Assembly: GCA_029215795.1 (NCBI GenBank)
Contig: JARDYH010000003.1
Location: 105,990,609 to 106,054,608 of the forward strand
Reading direction: 5' to 3'
DNA length: 64,000 nt
Source of the DNA: Anniella stebbinsi
Taxonomy: Eukaryota; Chordata; Lepidosauria; Squamata; Anniellidae
Notes under the pieces: model-generated
Told to the model about the DNA's origin: nothing
The model's input: the letters and a program-made list of their open reading frames with translations, nothing else
Databases searched by the model: none
Position numbers and translations under genes: made by a program
Part shown: positions 44,136 to 53,832 of the stretch, one piece after another
Layout: each line of letters opens with the position of its first letter
Numbering within the stretch: the stretch's first letter is position 1

Positions 44136-44760
44136 GTTGCTTCAAGGGCTATTTTGGGCTGCATTAATGGACGTATAGCTTCCAAATTGCCCGAGGAACT
44201 GGTTCCCCTCTATTCGGCACTGGTTAGGCCCCATCTTGAGTATTGCGTCCAGTTCTGGGCATCACACTTCAAGAAGGATGGAGACAAGCTGGAACGTGTT
44301 CAGAGGAGGGCAACAAGGATTATCAGGGGTCTGGAAACAAAGCCCTATGAGGAGAGACTGAAAGAACTGGGCATGTTTAGCCTGGAGAAGAGAAGTTTGA
44401 GGGGAGACATGATAGCACTCTTCAAGTCTTTGAAAGGTTGTCACACAGAGGAGGGCCAGGATCTCTTCTCGATCAACCCAGAGTGCAGGACACAGAATAA
44501 TGGGCTCAAGTTACAGGAAGCCAGATTCCGGCTGGACATCAGAAAAAACTTCCTGACTGTTACAGCAATACGACAATGGAACCAATTACCTAGGGAGGTG
44601 GTGGGCTCTCCCACATCAGAGGTATTCAAGAGGCAGATAGACAACCATCTGTCAGGGATGCTTTAAGGTGGAATCCTGCATTGAGCGGGGGGCTGGGCTT
44701 GATGGCCTTATAGACTCCTTCCAACTCTACTATTCTATGATTTCATGATTCTATGATAAC
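44136..44760 (+). mobile_element. Young CR1 LINE, 3' end
   Basis: The ORF runs to the last codons of ORF2, then ggctgggcttgatggcctt...ccttccaactctac and the octamer-type tail ttctatgatt-x-atgattctatgat that marks CR1. It is 5'-truncated, as most CR1 copies are. Confidence 0.88.
44154..44666 (+). CDS. CR1 ORF2 C-terminal fragment (open frame)
   Basis: 170 codons without interruption, covering the thumb and C-terminal region of CR1 reverse transcriptase: VRPHLEYCVQFWA, LERVQRRATRIIRGLE, YEERLKELGMFSLEKR, LRGDMIALFKSLKG, WNQLPREVV, VFKRQID. No palm motif (the YADD box lies upstream and is missing), so it cannot act. It shows that the insertion is recent enough to have kept its frame. Confidence 0.88.
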   Translation: MGCINGRIASKLPEELVPLYSALVRPHLEYCVQFWASHFKKDGDKLERVQRRATRIIRGLETKPYEERLKELGMFSLEKRSLRGDMIALFKSLKGCHTEEGQDLFSINPECRTQNNGLKLQEARFRLDIRKNFLTVTAIRQWNQLPREVVGSPTSEVFKRQIDNHLSGML

Positions 44761-44794
44761 ATAGATCACCCTGAAATTTATCACACATGTGAAC

Positions 44795-45169
44795 CAAAGT
44801 GGTATGTCTAATGTGGAGAAATTTCAGAAGCATAGCTTCAGGCGTGTAGTGGCAAGGTATTTTTGAAAAATGAGGAAGGGAACACCTATAACTTTTTTGT
44901 TGTAAAAGTTAGAAGTCTGAAAGTTGCTCACTTTGTAGATGGGTTAGGGGTAGTTATCTGTCAGAAATTTCAGAAAGATAGGTCCAGGCATTTGGTGGCT
45001 ATGAATTTTTTAGATTAAAAGTGACAACAACATGGAGTTTTGACAGATAAAAGAGGGAGGGGAGGCGGGGGAGGGGGGTGCAATTGACAGCCCAAGCCTT
45101 TGTGGAAAAGCTTTTGTAACTTGTAATCTAAAAATTCCATAGCCATCAAATGCCTGGATTTATCATTCT
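44795..45169. repeat. 147-bp repeat family, inverted left units plus start of the right arm
   Basis: gaaatttcagaa motifs at 44818 and 44965 (period 147) are in reverse sense. From about 45112 the same sequence runs forward (ctaaaaattccatagcc...), so an inversion centre lies near 45055-45110. The forward arm continues at 50960 beyond the L1. Confidence 0.75.
45153..45169. repeat. L1 target-site duplication, left copy
   Basis: 17 bases, cctggatttatcattct, identical to 50960-50976. Confidence 0.92.
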
Positions 45170-45297
45170 TTTTTTTTTTTTAGTATAATTTTTATTCATT
45201 TTTCAACAAAACAAACAAACATACACATAATACATAATATAAAACAAACTAACTCCCTCGACTACCCCCGTGCACCCCCCCCGAGACCTACTCCCAT

Positions 45298-48200
45298 TCA
45301 TTCATCTTCCTTCCAGAATTTTAATGACTCTTTTGAAGGCGACTGTCCCTTTCCCGATCTTAAAACATATTCCAAAAAGGGATTCCATATATCTCCAAAA
45401 TCACTCTTACTGGACATTCCCCTCATTATTTTCATTTTACATGTCAACATATCATTCAATGCTATATCCCAAATTTCTTTATACCAATCTTCTATTTTAT
45501 AACTTCGTTGCCCTTTCCAATTTTTAGCAATCATTATTCTAACGGGTGCCAGGAGGTTGTTTACCAATTCTCTATTAATTATATGCTTATTCCTGCTATC
45601 CCATATTGCTAGTAGAGCTAGCTTCGGGTTTAATTCCAATTTACTTCCAATTATATCACTTATTTCTTTAAATACCTTTTCCCAGAATTTTTGTATTTGT
45701 TCACAGCTCCACCACATGTGAAAATAGGTCCCAACCTCCTGACATCCCCTCCAACAATTCTTAGACACTTTTTTATCGATCTGATGAAATCTTACAGGTG
45801 TTAGATACCATCTCCAAACTGTCTTATAATAGTTCTCCTTTATTCTAATCGACAATAATTTCAACATTCTTACATTCCACATCCTTCCCCAATTATCTTC
45901 ATTAATTTTTTCCCTAATATCTTCTTCCCATACCTCTTTTATAATCTTAAGTGAGTCCTGACTTTCCCCCTCTATTAAAATTTTATATATCTCGCTAGTG
46001 AGTCCTTTTTTAGCTCTGGCTTCCTCTTTTTTTTCTATTTGTTCAATTAAATCTTCAAATCTGGTATTATTTCTACATTTCTTATTTTTTTTCCTCCATT
46101 CCTCTGTCCATTTTACCAGTTGCAGAGACTTAAACCACGCTATCTTCTGTCCTTTAAACAAATCTTTAATAGACTCACTATCTTTCATCTTTCCCATCCA
46201 ATTCCTTAGCTTAAAAATATCTTGTTCTTTCAGTCTCACTTCCATCTCTGATTTTAATGCTCTTGGGAAGTTTCCCACTACTACAACTGGGGCTAGCGGA
46301 GAATCTCCTGGTATCAACTTCCCCCTATACTTCTCCCATATCGACATTATATTTTCCAATAATGGGTTGTCCAGTACCTTCCATTCTTTCTTCTGCATTT
46401 TGGTAAAAAATATATTTCGCAGTTTACATTCTATCTCTACTGTTTGCGATTCCAACCATTCCAAATCTTGCTCCCCTAAAATAGCATGAATAACATATCT
46501 TAACTGATTAGCAATATAATAATTCTTAATGTTAGGAAGTCCTAAACCTCCTTTCTTTTGAGTCTTATACCATAACCCCTTATTTATCCTAGCTCTTTTA
46601 TCCCCGTTACAATATGCATTAATCATATTTTGCCAATTTTTAAGCTCAGCTGCTGAAATTCTAATAGGTAGCATTCTAAACAAAAAATTAACCTTAGGTA
46701 ATATCTTCATTTTAATAACCGCTATTCTACCAAACCAAGAATGTTTTAATTTTCTATAAATCTGTAATTTCTCCCCTACCTCTTTTCTTAAGCTTACAAA
46801 ATTAAGTTCCTCTATTCTTTCTAATTCTTTATCTATATTAACTCCTAAATATCTTATTATATTTTTATGTCTTAATCCTAACTTAACTTTACATTTCTCC
46901 ATCTCTTCCTTGTTATAGTTATACAACATCATTTCTGACTTCCCCCAATTAACTTGTAATCCTGTAATTTCCCCAAATTCTCTCAAATGTTTCTGAATCA
47001 TCTCCCCACTTTCTAGGGGGTCTTCTATTGTCAATAACGTATCATCCGCAAACATATTTACTTTAATCTTGTTTTTTCTTCCTATCCCCTTTAATCTTTC
47101 ATCTTCCCTAATTACATTTGCTAAAATTTCTATAACTATTGCAAATAAAATCGGTGAAAGTGGACATCCTTGCCTAGTTCCTCGGGCTAGTATTATTTGT
47201 TGCGTTAACCCATCATTAACCATTATTTCCGCTTTATTATTTTTATACATCTGATTTATCACTCCCATAAATTTATGTCCAAACCCAAATGTTTTTAATA
47301 TTATTTTTAACGCTGGCCATTCCACGCAATCAAAGGCTTTAAAAATATCCAGAGCTAATAATCCTGCTTTTAGTTTTCTTTTTTTTATAATATTTATTAT
47401 ATTTATAACTCTCCCAATTAAATTCGGCATTTTCCTACCTAAAATAAATCCGCATTGATCATTTTTAATATATTTAAATATAAATGTACCCATTCTTTTA
47501 GCCATAATTGCTGAAAATATTTTTGCATCCTGATTTATTAAAGATATTGGTCTATATGACGCTGGATCTGTCAAGTCCTTGCCTGGCTTCTGTATTAATA
47601 CAACCAGGGACTGGTCCCACGATGGCGGGGTCATTCCTCCTTCTATTATATTATTGAATAATTTTTTTAATCTAGGTATTAAAATATCTTTAAATATTTT
47701 ATAAAATTCCGGCCCCAGACCATCAATCCCCGGAGACTTACCTCCTTTTAGTTTTCCAATAATTCCCTCAATTTCTTTATCAGTAACCAAGGCTTCCATA
47801 CACTCCCTATCTTGATCCTCCAGTCTTATTTTCCAATTCCTTTCTACATATTCCCGAATCTTTTCTTGTGAAAGCGCCTCTGAAGTATATAAATCTTTAT
47901 AAAAATCCTGAAAAATCCTTAATTTATCTTTCATTACATTACATCTATTCCCTAACTTATCTCTTATTGTCCCTATCATATTCTTAGCCTTCTCTGACTG
48001 CGTGGATCTAGCCAGCAATCTGGAATTTCTATTACTAAATTCAAAAAAATCTCTCTTTAAATATAATAAATTCTTTTGGACCTGTTCTATTTCTTCTTTC
48101 TCCAATTCCTTTTTTTTAGCCTGAATTAGGGCATATAATCGCTTATCTTTTGACTGTCTCAGTCTCTCCTCTAAACTCCTTATCTCTTCTTCAACCTTTT

Positions 48201-49140
48201 TATTAAGTACTTCCTGTTGCTTTTTAAGTGTGGACATTTCCCTAATACAGATCCCTCTTGTTACTGCTTTCATCGTATCCCATAATAATCCTTGCGAATT
48301 AGCTCCTTTTTCATTTATCTGCCATATTTCCTGCAGTTCCTTTTTTAATTTATCCACTATGTTTTTATTTTTAAAAATTCTTCCGTCCATTCTCCATCTC
48401 TTTGCTTGTTTATAATCCTTCTTTAACTTGATGTCCATCATCATTAGAGCATGGTCTGTGATCTTAATTACTCCAATATCACAATCTGTTAATTTAGGTA
48501 CCATATTCTTTGATATAAAAATATAATCAATCCTTGAGTAGCTCTTAAATCTAGGTGAATAAAATGTATATTTTCTTTCTTGCCCTTTTACAACTCTCCA
48601 TACATCCATTAATTCTTTCCTCTCCATTAATTTAGCTAATTCTGTCTTACCCTCTCCTCTACTATCTCTTATTATATTATCTCTATCTTTCCCTTTATCT
48701 AGTACCATATTAAAATCTCCAGCCATCACAATATTCTTTTTCCCTAAATCTCCCACCATATTAAATACTTCTTTAATAAAATCAATTTGTTTCCCATTTG
48801 GAGCATAGACGTTTATCAGCACAAATTCTTCCTCTTCCAACGTACAGTAAATTATAAGGATCCTTCCATTCTTATCTTTCTTTATATTTTGAATATTAAC
48901 ACCACATTTCTTCGATATTATTATTGCCACACCTCTCGCTTTAGAAGTACCAAATGACTTTTCATACACTCCTACTTCCCTCATTCGTAACTCATTAGCC
49001 CCATCCTTTATCTGATGAGTTTCCTGCAAAAAAATTATATCTATTTTTTCTCTTTTCAATAATGTTTCAATTCTTCGTCTTTTAACCACCGTTCCTAGCC
49101 CCTTAACATTTAGAGTTGCACATCTCAATCTATTCTCCAT
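45298..49140 (-). CDS. L1 ORF2 protein: endonuclease and reverse transcriptase
   Basis: 1280 codons from an ATG at 49140, close to the usual L1 ORF2 length. The APE-type endonuclease (about residues 1-235) has LNVKGLG, FLQETHQ, NVYAPNG, AGDFN, SRIDYIF and ITDHALM near 227. The reverse transcriptase has SPGIDGLGPEFY, SYRPISLIN, LALDIFKAFDCV (near 596-606), GTRQGCPLSPILFA and FADDTLL with FADD near 697-700. A C-terminal knuckle, CWRGCQEVGTYFHMWWSC, is near 1128-1146. All catalytic boxes are present and no stop interrupts. The protein nicks DNA and copies L1 RNA at the nick, mainly in cis. Confidence 0.96.
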   Translation of the reverse strand: MENRLRCATLNVKGLGTVVKRRRIETLLKREKIDIIFLQETHQIKDGANELRMREVGVYEKSFGTSKARGVAIIISKKCGVNIQNIKKDKNGRILIIYCTLEEEEFVLINVYAPNGKQIDFIKEVFNMVGDLGKKNIVMAGDFNMVLDKGKDRDNIIRDSRGEGKTELAKLMERKELMDVWRVVKGQERKYTFYSPRFKSYSRIDYIFISKNMVPKLTDCDIGVIKITDHALMMMDIKLKKDYKQAKRWRMDGRIFKNKNIVDKLKKELQEIWQINEKGANSQGLLWDTMKAVTRGICIREMSTLKKQQEVLNKKVEEEIRSLEERLRQSKDKRLYALIQAKKKELEKEEIEQVQKNLLYLKRDFFEFSNRNSRLLARSTQSEKAKNMIGTIRDKLGNRCNVMKDKLRIFQDFYKDLYTSEALSQEKIREYVERNWKIRLEDQDRECMEALVTDKEIEGIIGKLKGGKSPGIDGLGPEFYKIFKDILIPRLKKLFNNIIEGGMTPPSWDQSLVVLIQKPGKDLTDPASYRPISLINQDAKIFSAIMAKRMGTFIFKYIKNDQCGFILGRKMPNLIGRVINIINIIKKRKLKAGLLALDIFKAFDCVEWPALKIILKTFGFGHKFMGVINQMYKNNKAEIMVNDGLTQQIILARGTRQGCPLSPILFAIVIEILANVIREDERLKGIGRKNKIKVNMFADDTLLTIEDPLESGEMIQKHLREFGEITGLQVNWGKSEMMLYNYNKEEMEKCKVKLGLRHKNIIRYLGVNIDKELERIEELNFVSLRKEVGEKLQIYRKLKHSWFGRIAVIKMKILPKVNFLFRMLPIRISAAELKNWQNMINAYCNGDKRARINKGLWYKTQKKGGLGLPNIKNYYIANQLRYVIHAILGEQDLEWLESQTVEIECKLRNIFFTKMQKKEWKVLDNPLLENIMSIWEKYRGKLIPGDSPLAPVVVVGNFPRALKSEMEVRLKEQDIFKLRNWMGKMKDSESIKDLFKGQKIAWFKSLQLVKWTEEWRKKNKKCRNNTRFEDLIEQIEKKEEARAKKGLTSEIYKILIEGESQDSLKIIKEVWEEDIREKINEDNWGRMWNVRMLKLLSIRIKENYYKTVWRWYLTPVRFHQIDKKVSKNCWRGCQEVGTYFHMWWSCEQIQKFWEKVFKEISDIIGSKLELNPKLALLAIWDSRNKHIINRELVNNLLAPVRIMIAKNWKGQRSYKIEDWYKEIWDIALNDMLTCKMKIMRGMSSKSDFGDIWNPFLEYVLRSGKGQSPSKESLKFWKEDE

Positions 49141-49368
49141 TTCTTACTTTCAACCACGTCATTAAATTGGTCTCGGTCAGTGAAACACATACCCCCCCAC
49201 CCTTTCCCCCCCCCACACACACACCCATTTTTACCCCCCTCCTCACCAGTCATCTGGGCTCTGGTCCCAATTATTTTAGAACTCTTCAGGGGGGGGGAAC
49301 ACGGCCCAACCCACAGAGCAAAGTCCGATCCTCCCCTCCTTTTTTACTCTTTCCCCTCTAATCCCTTT

Positions 49369-50379
49369 TCATTGACTGGAACCTCCGACCGCTCCTTCTA
49401 GTTGATCTGTGGAACCTCCAACCGCTCCTTCCACTTGGACTATTTCTCCCAGATCCTTGGCATCGATTATGCCCAACTTCTCCAACAACTCGATTCCCTG
49501 CTCGCACGATGTTATTCTTTCTTGCTTCCCTTGCCAGAAGAATCTCAAAAATACTGGGTATCCCCAGTTGTAGGTTATCGATTTCTTCCTCAATGCTGCT
49601 GTACAAATTTTGACACTCTTCCTCCACTGGACAGTATGCGCCGATAAATCCTGATAGATTTCTATTGCTGTTGCTTGAATCTTTGGTTGAGCTTGTCGTC
49701 TGATTGCCTGCATAAATTTTTCTTTTTTATAATAATTTGCAAATTTAACAATTATGTCCCTTGGAAGCACTCCTTTACGCTTAGAACCAACTCTATGCAC
49801 CCGTTCGAGATCAGCTTCCTGCCAGGCCTCATCTGGAAGTTGTACTTTTATCCATGTCAAAATAGTATCTCTTAAATCTTTTAAAGTCTCTCCTTCTTGT
49901 TCTGGATATTTTCTAATGCGAATATTAGCCCGTCTATCGCGATCCTCCATAGCGATAAGGCGTAGTTCATGTTGAGATAGCTGGTCATCCTGTTTCTTAC
50001 AAACTCCCGCCAGAACTTTAGTATCTGCCTGAAGCACTCCAACATCCATCACCACTTGCTTTAAACCCGTCATGAGTTCAGTCTGCGTATCTGAAATGCG
50101 CTTCGCTAAACGTTGTTCCAATCCAATAAGCATGTTTTTTATGTCATCCTTCAATTCATCCATTGGGTCTGGCTGCCCTCCTCTGGGTATCTTCGGTATT
50201 GCAGCTGGCTCTGAAGATTGCGAAACAGAGCCCTTAACGGGAGATTTTTTCTTATCCGGCATTTCTTGAAGATCCACCCGGGTCAGTCTGTGCCACAATC
50301 GATCTGATCCTCTCTCTCTTACGGGTCTTACCCAGGCGGGGGTGGGAATAGAGGGCTTCTGCCGTCTCTGCTTCTTCAT
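49369..50379 (-). CDS. L1 ORF1 protein (RNA-binding chaperone)
   Basis: Frame closed by stop near 49369. ATG codons lie at 50379 (336 codons) and 50262 (297 codons). The second, with a purine at -3 and MPDKKKSP after it, is my preferred start. Counting from 50262, a predicted coiled coil lies around 25-105 (LKDDIKNMLIGLEQRL, QLSQHELRLIAMEDRD), an RRM from about 109 (RRANIRIRKYPE), then a C-terminal domain (QATAIEIYQDLS). It ends with a doubled EGAVGGS unit coded by a 33-bp tandem duplication at 49378-49440. ORF1p trimers coat L1 RNA. Confidence 0.92.
   Translation of the reverse strand: MKKQRRQKPSIPTPAWVRPVRERGSDRLWHRLTRVDLQEMPDKKKSPVKGSVSQSSEPAAIPKIPRGGQPDPMDELKDDIKNMLIGLEQRLAKRISDTQTELMTGLKQVVMDVGVLQADTKVLAGVCKKQDDQLSQHELRLIAMEDRDRRANIRIRKYPEQEGETLKDLRDTILTWIKVQLPDEAWQEADLERVHRVGSKRKGVLPRDIIVKFANYYKKEKFMQAIRRQAQPKIQATAIEIYQDLSAHTVQWRKSVKICTAALRKKSITYNWGYPVFLRFFWQGKQERITSCEQGIELLEKLGIIDAKDLGEIVQVEGAVGGSTDQLEGAVGGSSQ
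49378..49440. repeat. 33-bp tandem duplication at the 3' end of L1 ORF1
   Basis: ggaacctcc(g/a)accgctcctt units at 49379 and 49412, in frame. Confidence 0.85.
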
Positions 50380-50415
50380 AAAATTCCCTCCCTCTTTCAC
50401 CTGGAGGCCCCTCAC

Positions 50416-50959
50416 TTATGTCTCTGCGTTGCAGCCAATACTTCAAGTTCACTGGGAGTTAACTTAATTTCTTCTCAAACTCCCTCCAAATGTGCCATTA
50501 AACAGGCTATCTGCCAATTATAGTCCATAAATCAGTCCAATAATGGCGTCTCGCTCCTTAGTCTCCCTTTTGCATCCAGCCGGAACAGCCAGCAATCAAC
50601 AATTTCTTGCTGCTCTCAAATCCCCCTTCTAAGATTGTTCACTTCCAGTCTATATATAATGCCTTTTAATACTTTAAGTCAAGCAAGCTGTGTTATTATA
50701 AGTCCATAAATTACCTCATTCATGGCGTCTCTCCTCCTTTGTCCAAAGGAATTCACTTTCACTTTTAGGCAGCGTTCAGCAATCCAGCTCCAGCCAGCTC
50801 TCGCTCGTTTCCAACTCACCCTGAGCAATCATTCACTTCCAGACAATATTTCATGCCTTTTATTAATCTTTACGATAAGGAATTAGTGCTTATTTCATAG
50901 CTTTTATAGGGAGCTCAGAAGATCTGCGACTTTACTCTGACTCGATCATAGCCACGCCC
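50416..50959 (-). promoter_or_regulatory. L1 5' UTR with two monomer-like repeats
   Basis: agtccataaat recurs at 50522 and 50701, atggcgtctc at 50543 and 50722 (period 179), and acttccag at 50641 and 50835. These are two imperfect units of about 180-195 bp. L1 5' UTRs hold an internal Pol II promoter, and tandem monomers are known in rodent L1. No start site could be placed. Confidence 0.7.
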
Positions 50960-50976
50960 CCTGGATTTATCATTCT
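50960..50976. repeat. L1 target-site duplication, right copy
   Basis: Identical to 45153-45169. Confidence 0.92.
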
Positions 50977-51540
50977 GAAATTTCTCACAGTAACTACCCC
51001 TAAGCCATCTACAAAGTGAGAAACTTTCAGACTTCTAACTTTTAAAATAAAAAAGTTATAGGCGTTTCTTTCCTCATTGTTTCAAAAATACCTTGCCACT
51101 ACATGCCTGGACCTATCTTTCTGAAATTTCACACACATATCAAGCAAAGTGGTCCCTGTAATGTGCCCAGGTTTCCTGTTTGTATCTTTAAAAATAAAAA
51201 AGTTGAAGGCATCTGTATTTACCCCACTACTACCCATTTTTCTAAAATTAATTGCCACACAAGGCAAGCACCTATGTTTCTGAAATTTCACACACATGAG
51301 TCCCAATGTACCACCTGCAATGTGGATGCGTTTCAAGTGTGGAACATTAAAAATGAAAAAGCTATAGGCATTCCTGGTTATTTATTAAAAAAATAATTGC
51401 CACAAAATGCCTGCACCAATCTTTCTGAAATTTCTCAACAATAACTACCCCTAACCCATCTACAAAGTTCCCAAGTTTCATCCTTCTATCTTTAAAAATG
51501 AAAACGTTATAGGCGTTTTTGTAACACAATACTAGGCTAT
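50960..51540 (+). repeat. Tandem array of the ~147-bp repeat, forward units
   Basis: gaaattt anchors at 50977, 51123, 51282 and 51427 give periods of 146, 159 and 145. Each unit has gcctg-acc-atctttctgaaattt, then a variable part, then tctttaaaaat(g/a)aaaa-gttataggc. No ORF longer than the unit. Function unknown. Confidence 0.82.
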
Positions 51541-51722
51541 GGGGAAATGCATTCAAAATGGCGTTTGATTTTCTGAATTTTTCCAATCTGGATTGGGTCC
51601 CTTCGGATCGGATCAGATCAGATCAGATGGTTGGCAGATCGGATCGGATCATTTTTATCCAATTTTTGGGCGGATCGGATTCGGATCGTGGATCTGATCC
51701 GATCCGCTGCACATCCCTACTT
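51541..51722. repeat. GATC-rich tract
   Basis: ggatcggatcagatcagatcagatgg and similar strings fill 51604-51706, ending ctgcacatccctac. GATC occurs about ten times in 100 bases. It resembles the decayed interior or end of a DNA element, but the family is not known to me. Confidence 0.6.
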
Positions 51723-51826
51723 ATGGGATTCCCAAAGGCATCTGGTTGGCCATTGTGCTAACTGAATGCTGGACTAGCCAGGATTTTGGTCTGATCCAGC
51801 AGGGCTCTTCTTATGTTCCTATAAAT
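51723..51826 (+). pseudogene. CR1-like LINE 3' end
   Basis: gctggactagcc...gatccagcagggctcttcttatgttcct, the + sense form of the tail at 29278. Confidence 0.7.
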
Positions 51827-52552
51827 GTTGGATAGGAACACTTCAAGGCACAACCAATTAGGGAAAAAGAGTTCTAGGAAGACAAGAGGGCTGCCCATTC
51901 ACTTCAGACTATGTCCAAATACTTCAGATGTATTTGGTGCTTCCCCAATGCTTTAGACTCACTTTGGAGCTTCAGATTTTTTTCTGGCTTATTGATATGT
52001 TTAAATCGCCCCGAGCACTCGATAAAAGGAATACACCAGGCAGGGGGAAGGGAGAGAAGGGAGGCATTTTGTGACCAGCAGCTGTTGCTTCCAAACTAAT
52101 CGCAGTGCTTTTGGGAGGGATGTTAAAATAATTTCAGTGTTTTCATTGCTCTTTTGCAAGCTGACTCTCCTAGGAGCAGCAATATTGAAAGAGTTGTGAA
52201 ATCGTTGGCCATTTTATTTTGCTTGCATAGCCTCCATATTACACTCCACACCAATTCTAGGGGCATATCAGGAGTGTATAGGGAGCGTTTAGTTGCACCA
52301 GATCTAAATCTCTCCTTTTTCCCCAAAATGCGCTCAGAATGAAGGGGAAAGTACACCAGCCTAGGAGCTAGGAAGGAAAATGAAAAAGAACAGGGGGGAG
52401 TGGGGGGGGGGAAGGAATGCCTTCCCATCTTCCACCCTATAAGTGTGAGCCCAGCTGGGCACAGAAAGTGAAGGGTTGTCCACCATGGATTCTCCCTTGC
52501 CTTCTCCATTGGACTGTTGTGTAAGCACACTAGACTGCACAAATTAAGTTGT
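51827..52552. other. Unassigned stretch
   Basis: No motif-bearing ORF on the + strand. The 193-codon minus frame at 52123-52704 runs through the LINE tail and the G-tract at 52408-52416 and carries no domain. Confidence 0.4.
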
Positions 52553-52553
52553 T

Positions 52554-52705
52554 TAATAATAATAATAATAATAATAATAAATTTACTTCTTAACCGCCTC
52601 TCCGTTTGGATCGAGGCGGGGAACAGCAGTAAATATAAAATACGATAAAATACATAAAACTGATTAAAAACATGATACACATTATTAAAATAGCAATAAA
52701 ACATC
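52554..52705 (-). pseudogene. LINE 3' tail, minus strand, with (AAT)n
   Basis: (AAT)n at 52554-52581 is followed by ccgcctctccgtttggatcgaggcgg, the reversed tail motif of the 1-3190 LINE group, then A-rich sequence. Confidence 0.65.
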
Positions 52706-52871
52706 CTAAAAACATCCTACAAACATTCTATTCTGCGCTATGCATCCTATGCATAGACAATGCCCAACTAGTGTGTGTCTAGATTGCTATGTGAGTACTA
52801 GGCACTTCCACTTGCCAGGTGGTAGAGAATTGACACTTATTTCCCTCTGTTTACAAAACCTTCTGGGGCCA

Positions 52872-53016
52872 AGGACTGATCTACACCAAGCAGGATACAA
52901 CACTTTGAAAATGTTTTGAATACTGTCTATGGAGCTCTGTGTCCTGGGCCCCAACAGTTGTCACTACTGTTATAAACTGTTTTAAACCATTTTAAAGCAG
53001 TAGTGTTGATCCTGCC
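52872..53016. mobile_element. Miniature element, family B, copy 2
   Basis: tgatctacacc at the left, gtgttgatc at the right, and the shared body gtcctgggccccaacagttgtc. The ends are more worn than in the other copies. Confidence 0.75.
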
Positions 53017-53724
53017 CAATTCTAAAGGCACAGGGGGGCTATAGACCAAAAGAAACCAACAGGCCCTGCCACCCACCCACCCACCATGTGAGCAGAAGGT
53101 CCTTTAACTCCCACAGAGAGATATCTGGATTCAGCCCTATGCATTTTTTGTAAATCCTATGCCATTCCCTCCATGGCTGTAAGAAGAACATTTCAACACT
53201 GGGAGCGAGCAATACAAGAGTGAACCAAGATCAAACAGTAGGCAAACAGATTTAGACAATCTGCTGAAGACAAGTAAAATGGCGCTCTCGCTGGTGCCAA
53301 GCATGGCATCCAAACCACGGAAGAGGAAGCCAGAAGAGCAAGGTCTGCTGAAGAAAGAACTCCACAGACAATTGTGTATGGCAAGAGGGGAGATGGGGAA
53401 GGGTGTGTGGAAATAATTTGAAGCTGCAATTGTCACTCAGAACCAGTGAAAGGACTTGCCCCTCCCTGACATTAACTGGCAGATCATCAAGGCATGCTAA
53501 GGGTGAGCGAGAGGAGAACCCTTGCAGAAAGCAGAGATATTACTAGAAAACATTCGGTGGTGAGACTACTGCTGAGGCATAGAGCTGAACCCAATTCAAA
53601 CTTCTCTGCATGCTCAAATGTTCTCCAGACCTTAGATATGTATATTATTCATGATTCAACACCATGTTATGTATTTCTCTTCCTCCGTCTGCAGCAGCCC
53701 ATAATATAAAGCAGGGCAGGAAAG
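53017..53724. other. Unassigned stretch
   Basis: Nothing recognised apart from a (CCCA)n patch at 53071-53083. Confidence 0.4.
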
Positions 53725-53832
53725 TGTGTCAGGGATGCTTTGAGGTGGATGCCTGCCTTGAGCAGCAGGGGGTTGGACTCGATGGCCTTAGAGGCCCCTT
53801 CCAGCTCTCCTGTTCCATGAGTCTATGATGAT
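53725..53832 (+). pseudogene. CR1 LINE 3' tail
   Basis: gtcagggatgctttgaggtgg...ttggactcgatggccttagag...ccatgagtctatgatgatg, the same end as at 44.65-44.76 kb. No coding part. Confidence 0.8.

Larger units (their letters stand above)
45170..50959 (-). mobile_element. Full-length L1 (LINE-1) retrotransposon
   Basis: 5.79 kb with, in minus sense, a 5' UTR with two imperfect tandem units, ORF1, a 228-bp spacer, ORF2, a short 3' UTR and an A-tail (T run at 45169-45181). A 17-bp perfect duplication flanks it. Both ORFs are open over full length, so the copy is recent and may be competent. The flanking repeat becomes continuous once the L1 and one duplication are removed. Confidence 0.95.

Noticed and set aside
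45998..46489. 163-codon + strand ORF
   Set aside because: It lies antisense to the intact L1 ORF2 and has no motif, so it is a shadow frame.
50380..50415. Upstream extension of L1 ORF1 beginning at a GTG
   Set aside because: A vertebrate start would be ATG; the ATGs are at 50379 and 50262.
44795..51540. CRISPR-like array
   Set aside because: Unit length near 147 bp, no constant spacer length and no cas genes; this is a eukaryotic tandem repeat.
52123..52704. 193-codon minus-strand ORF
   Set aside because: It crosses an (AAT)n tract and a LINE tail, has low-complexity stretches and no domain.
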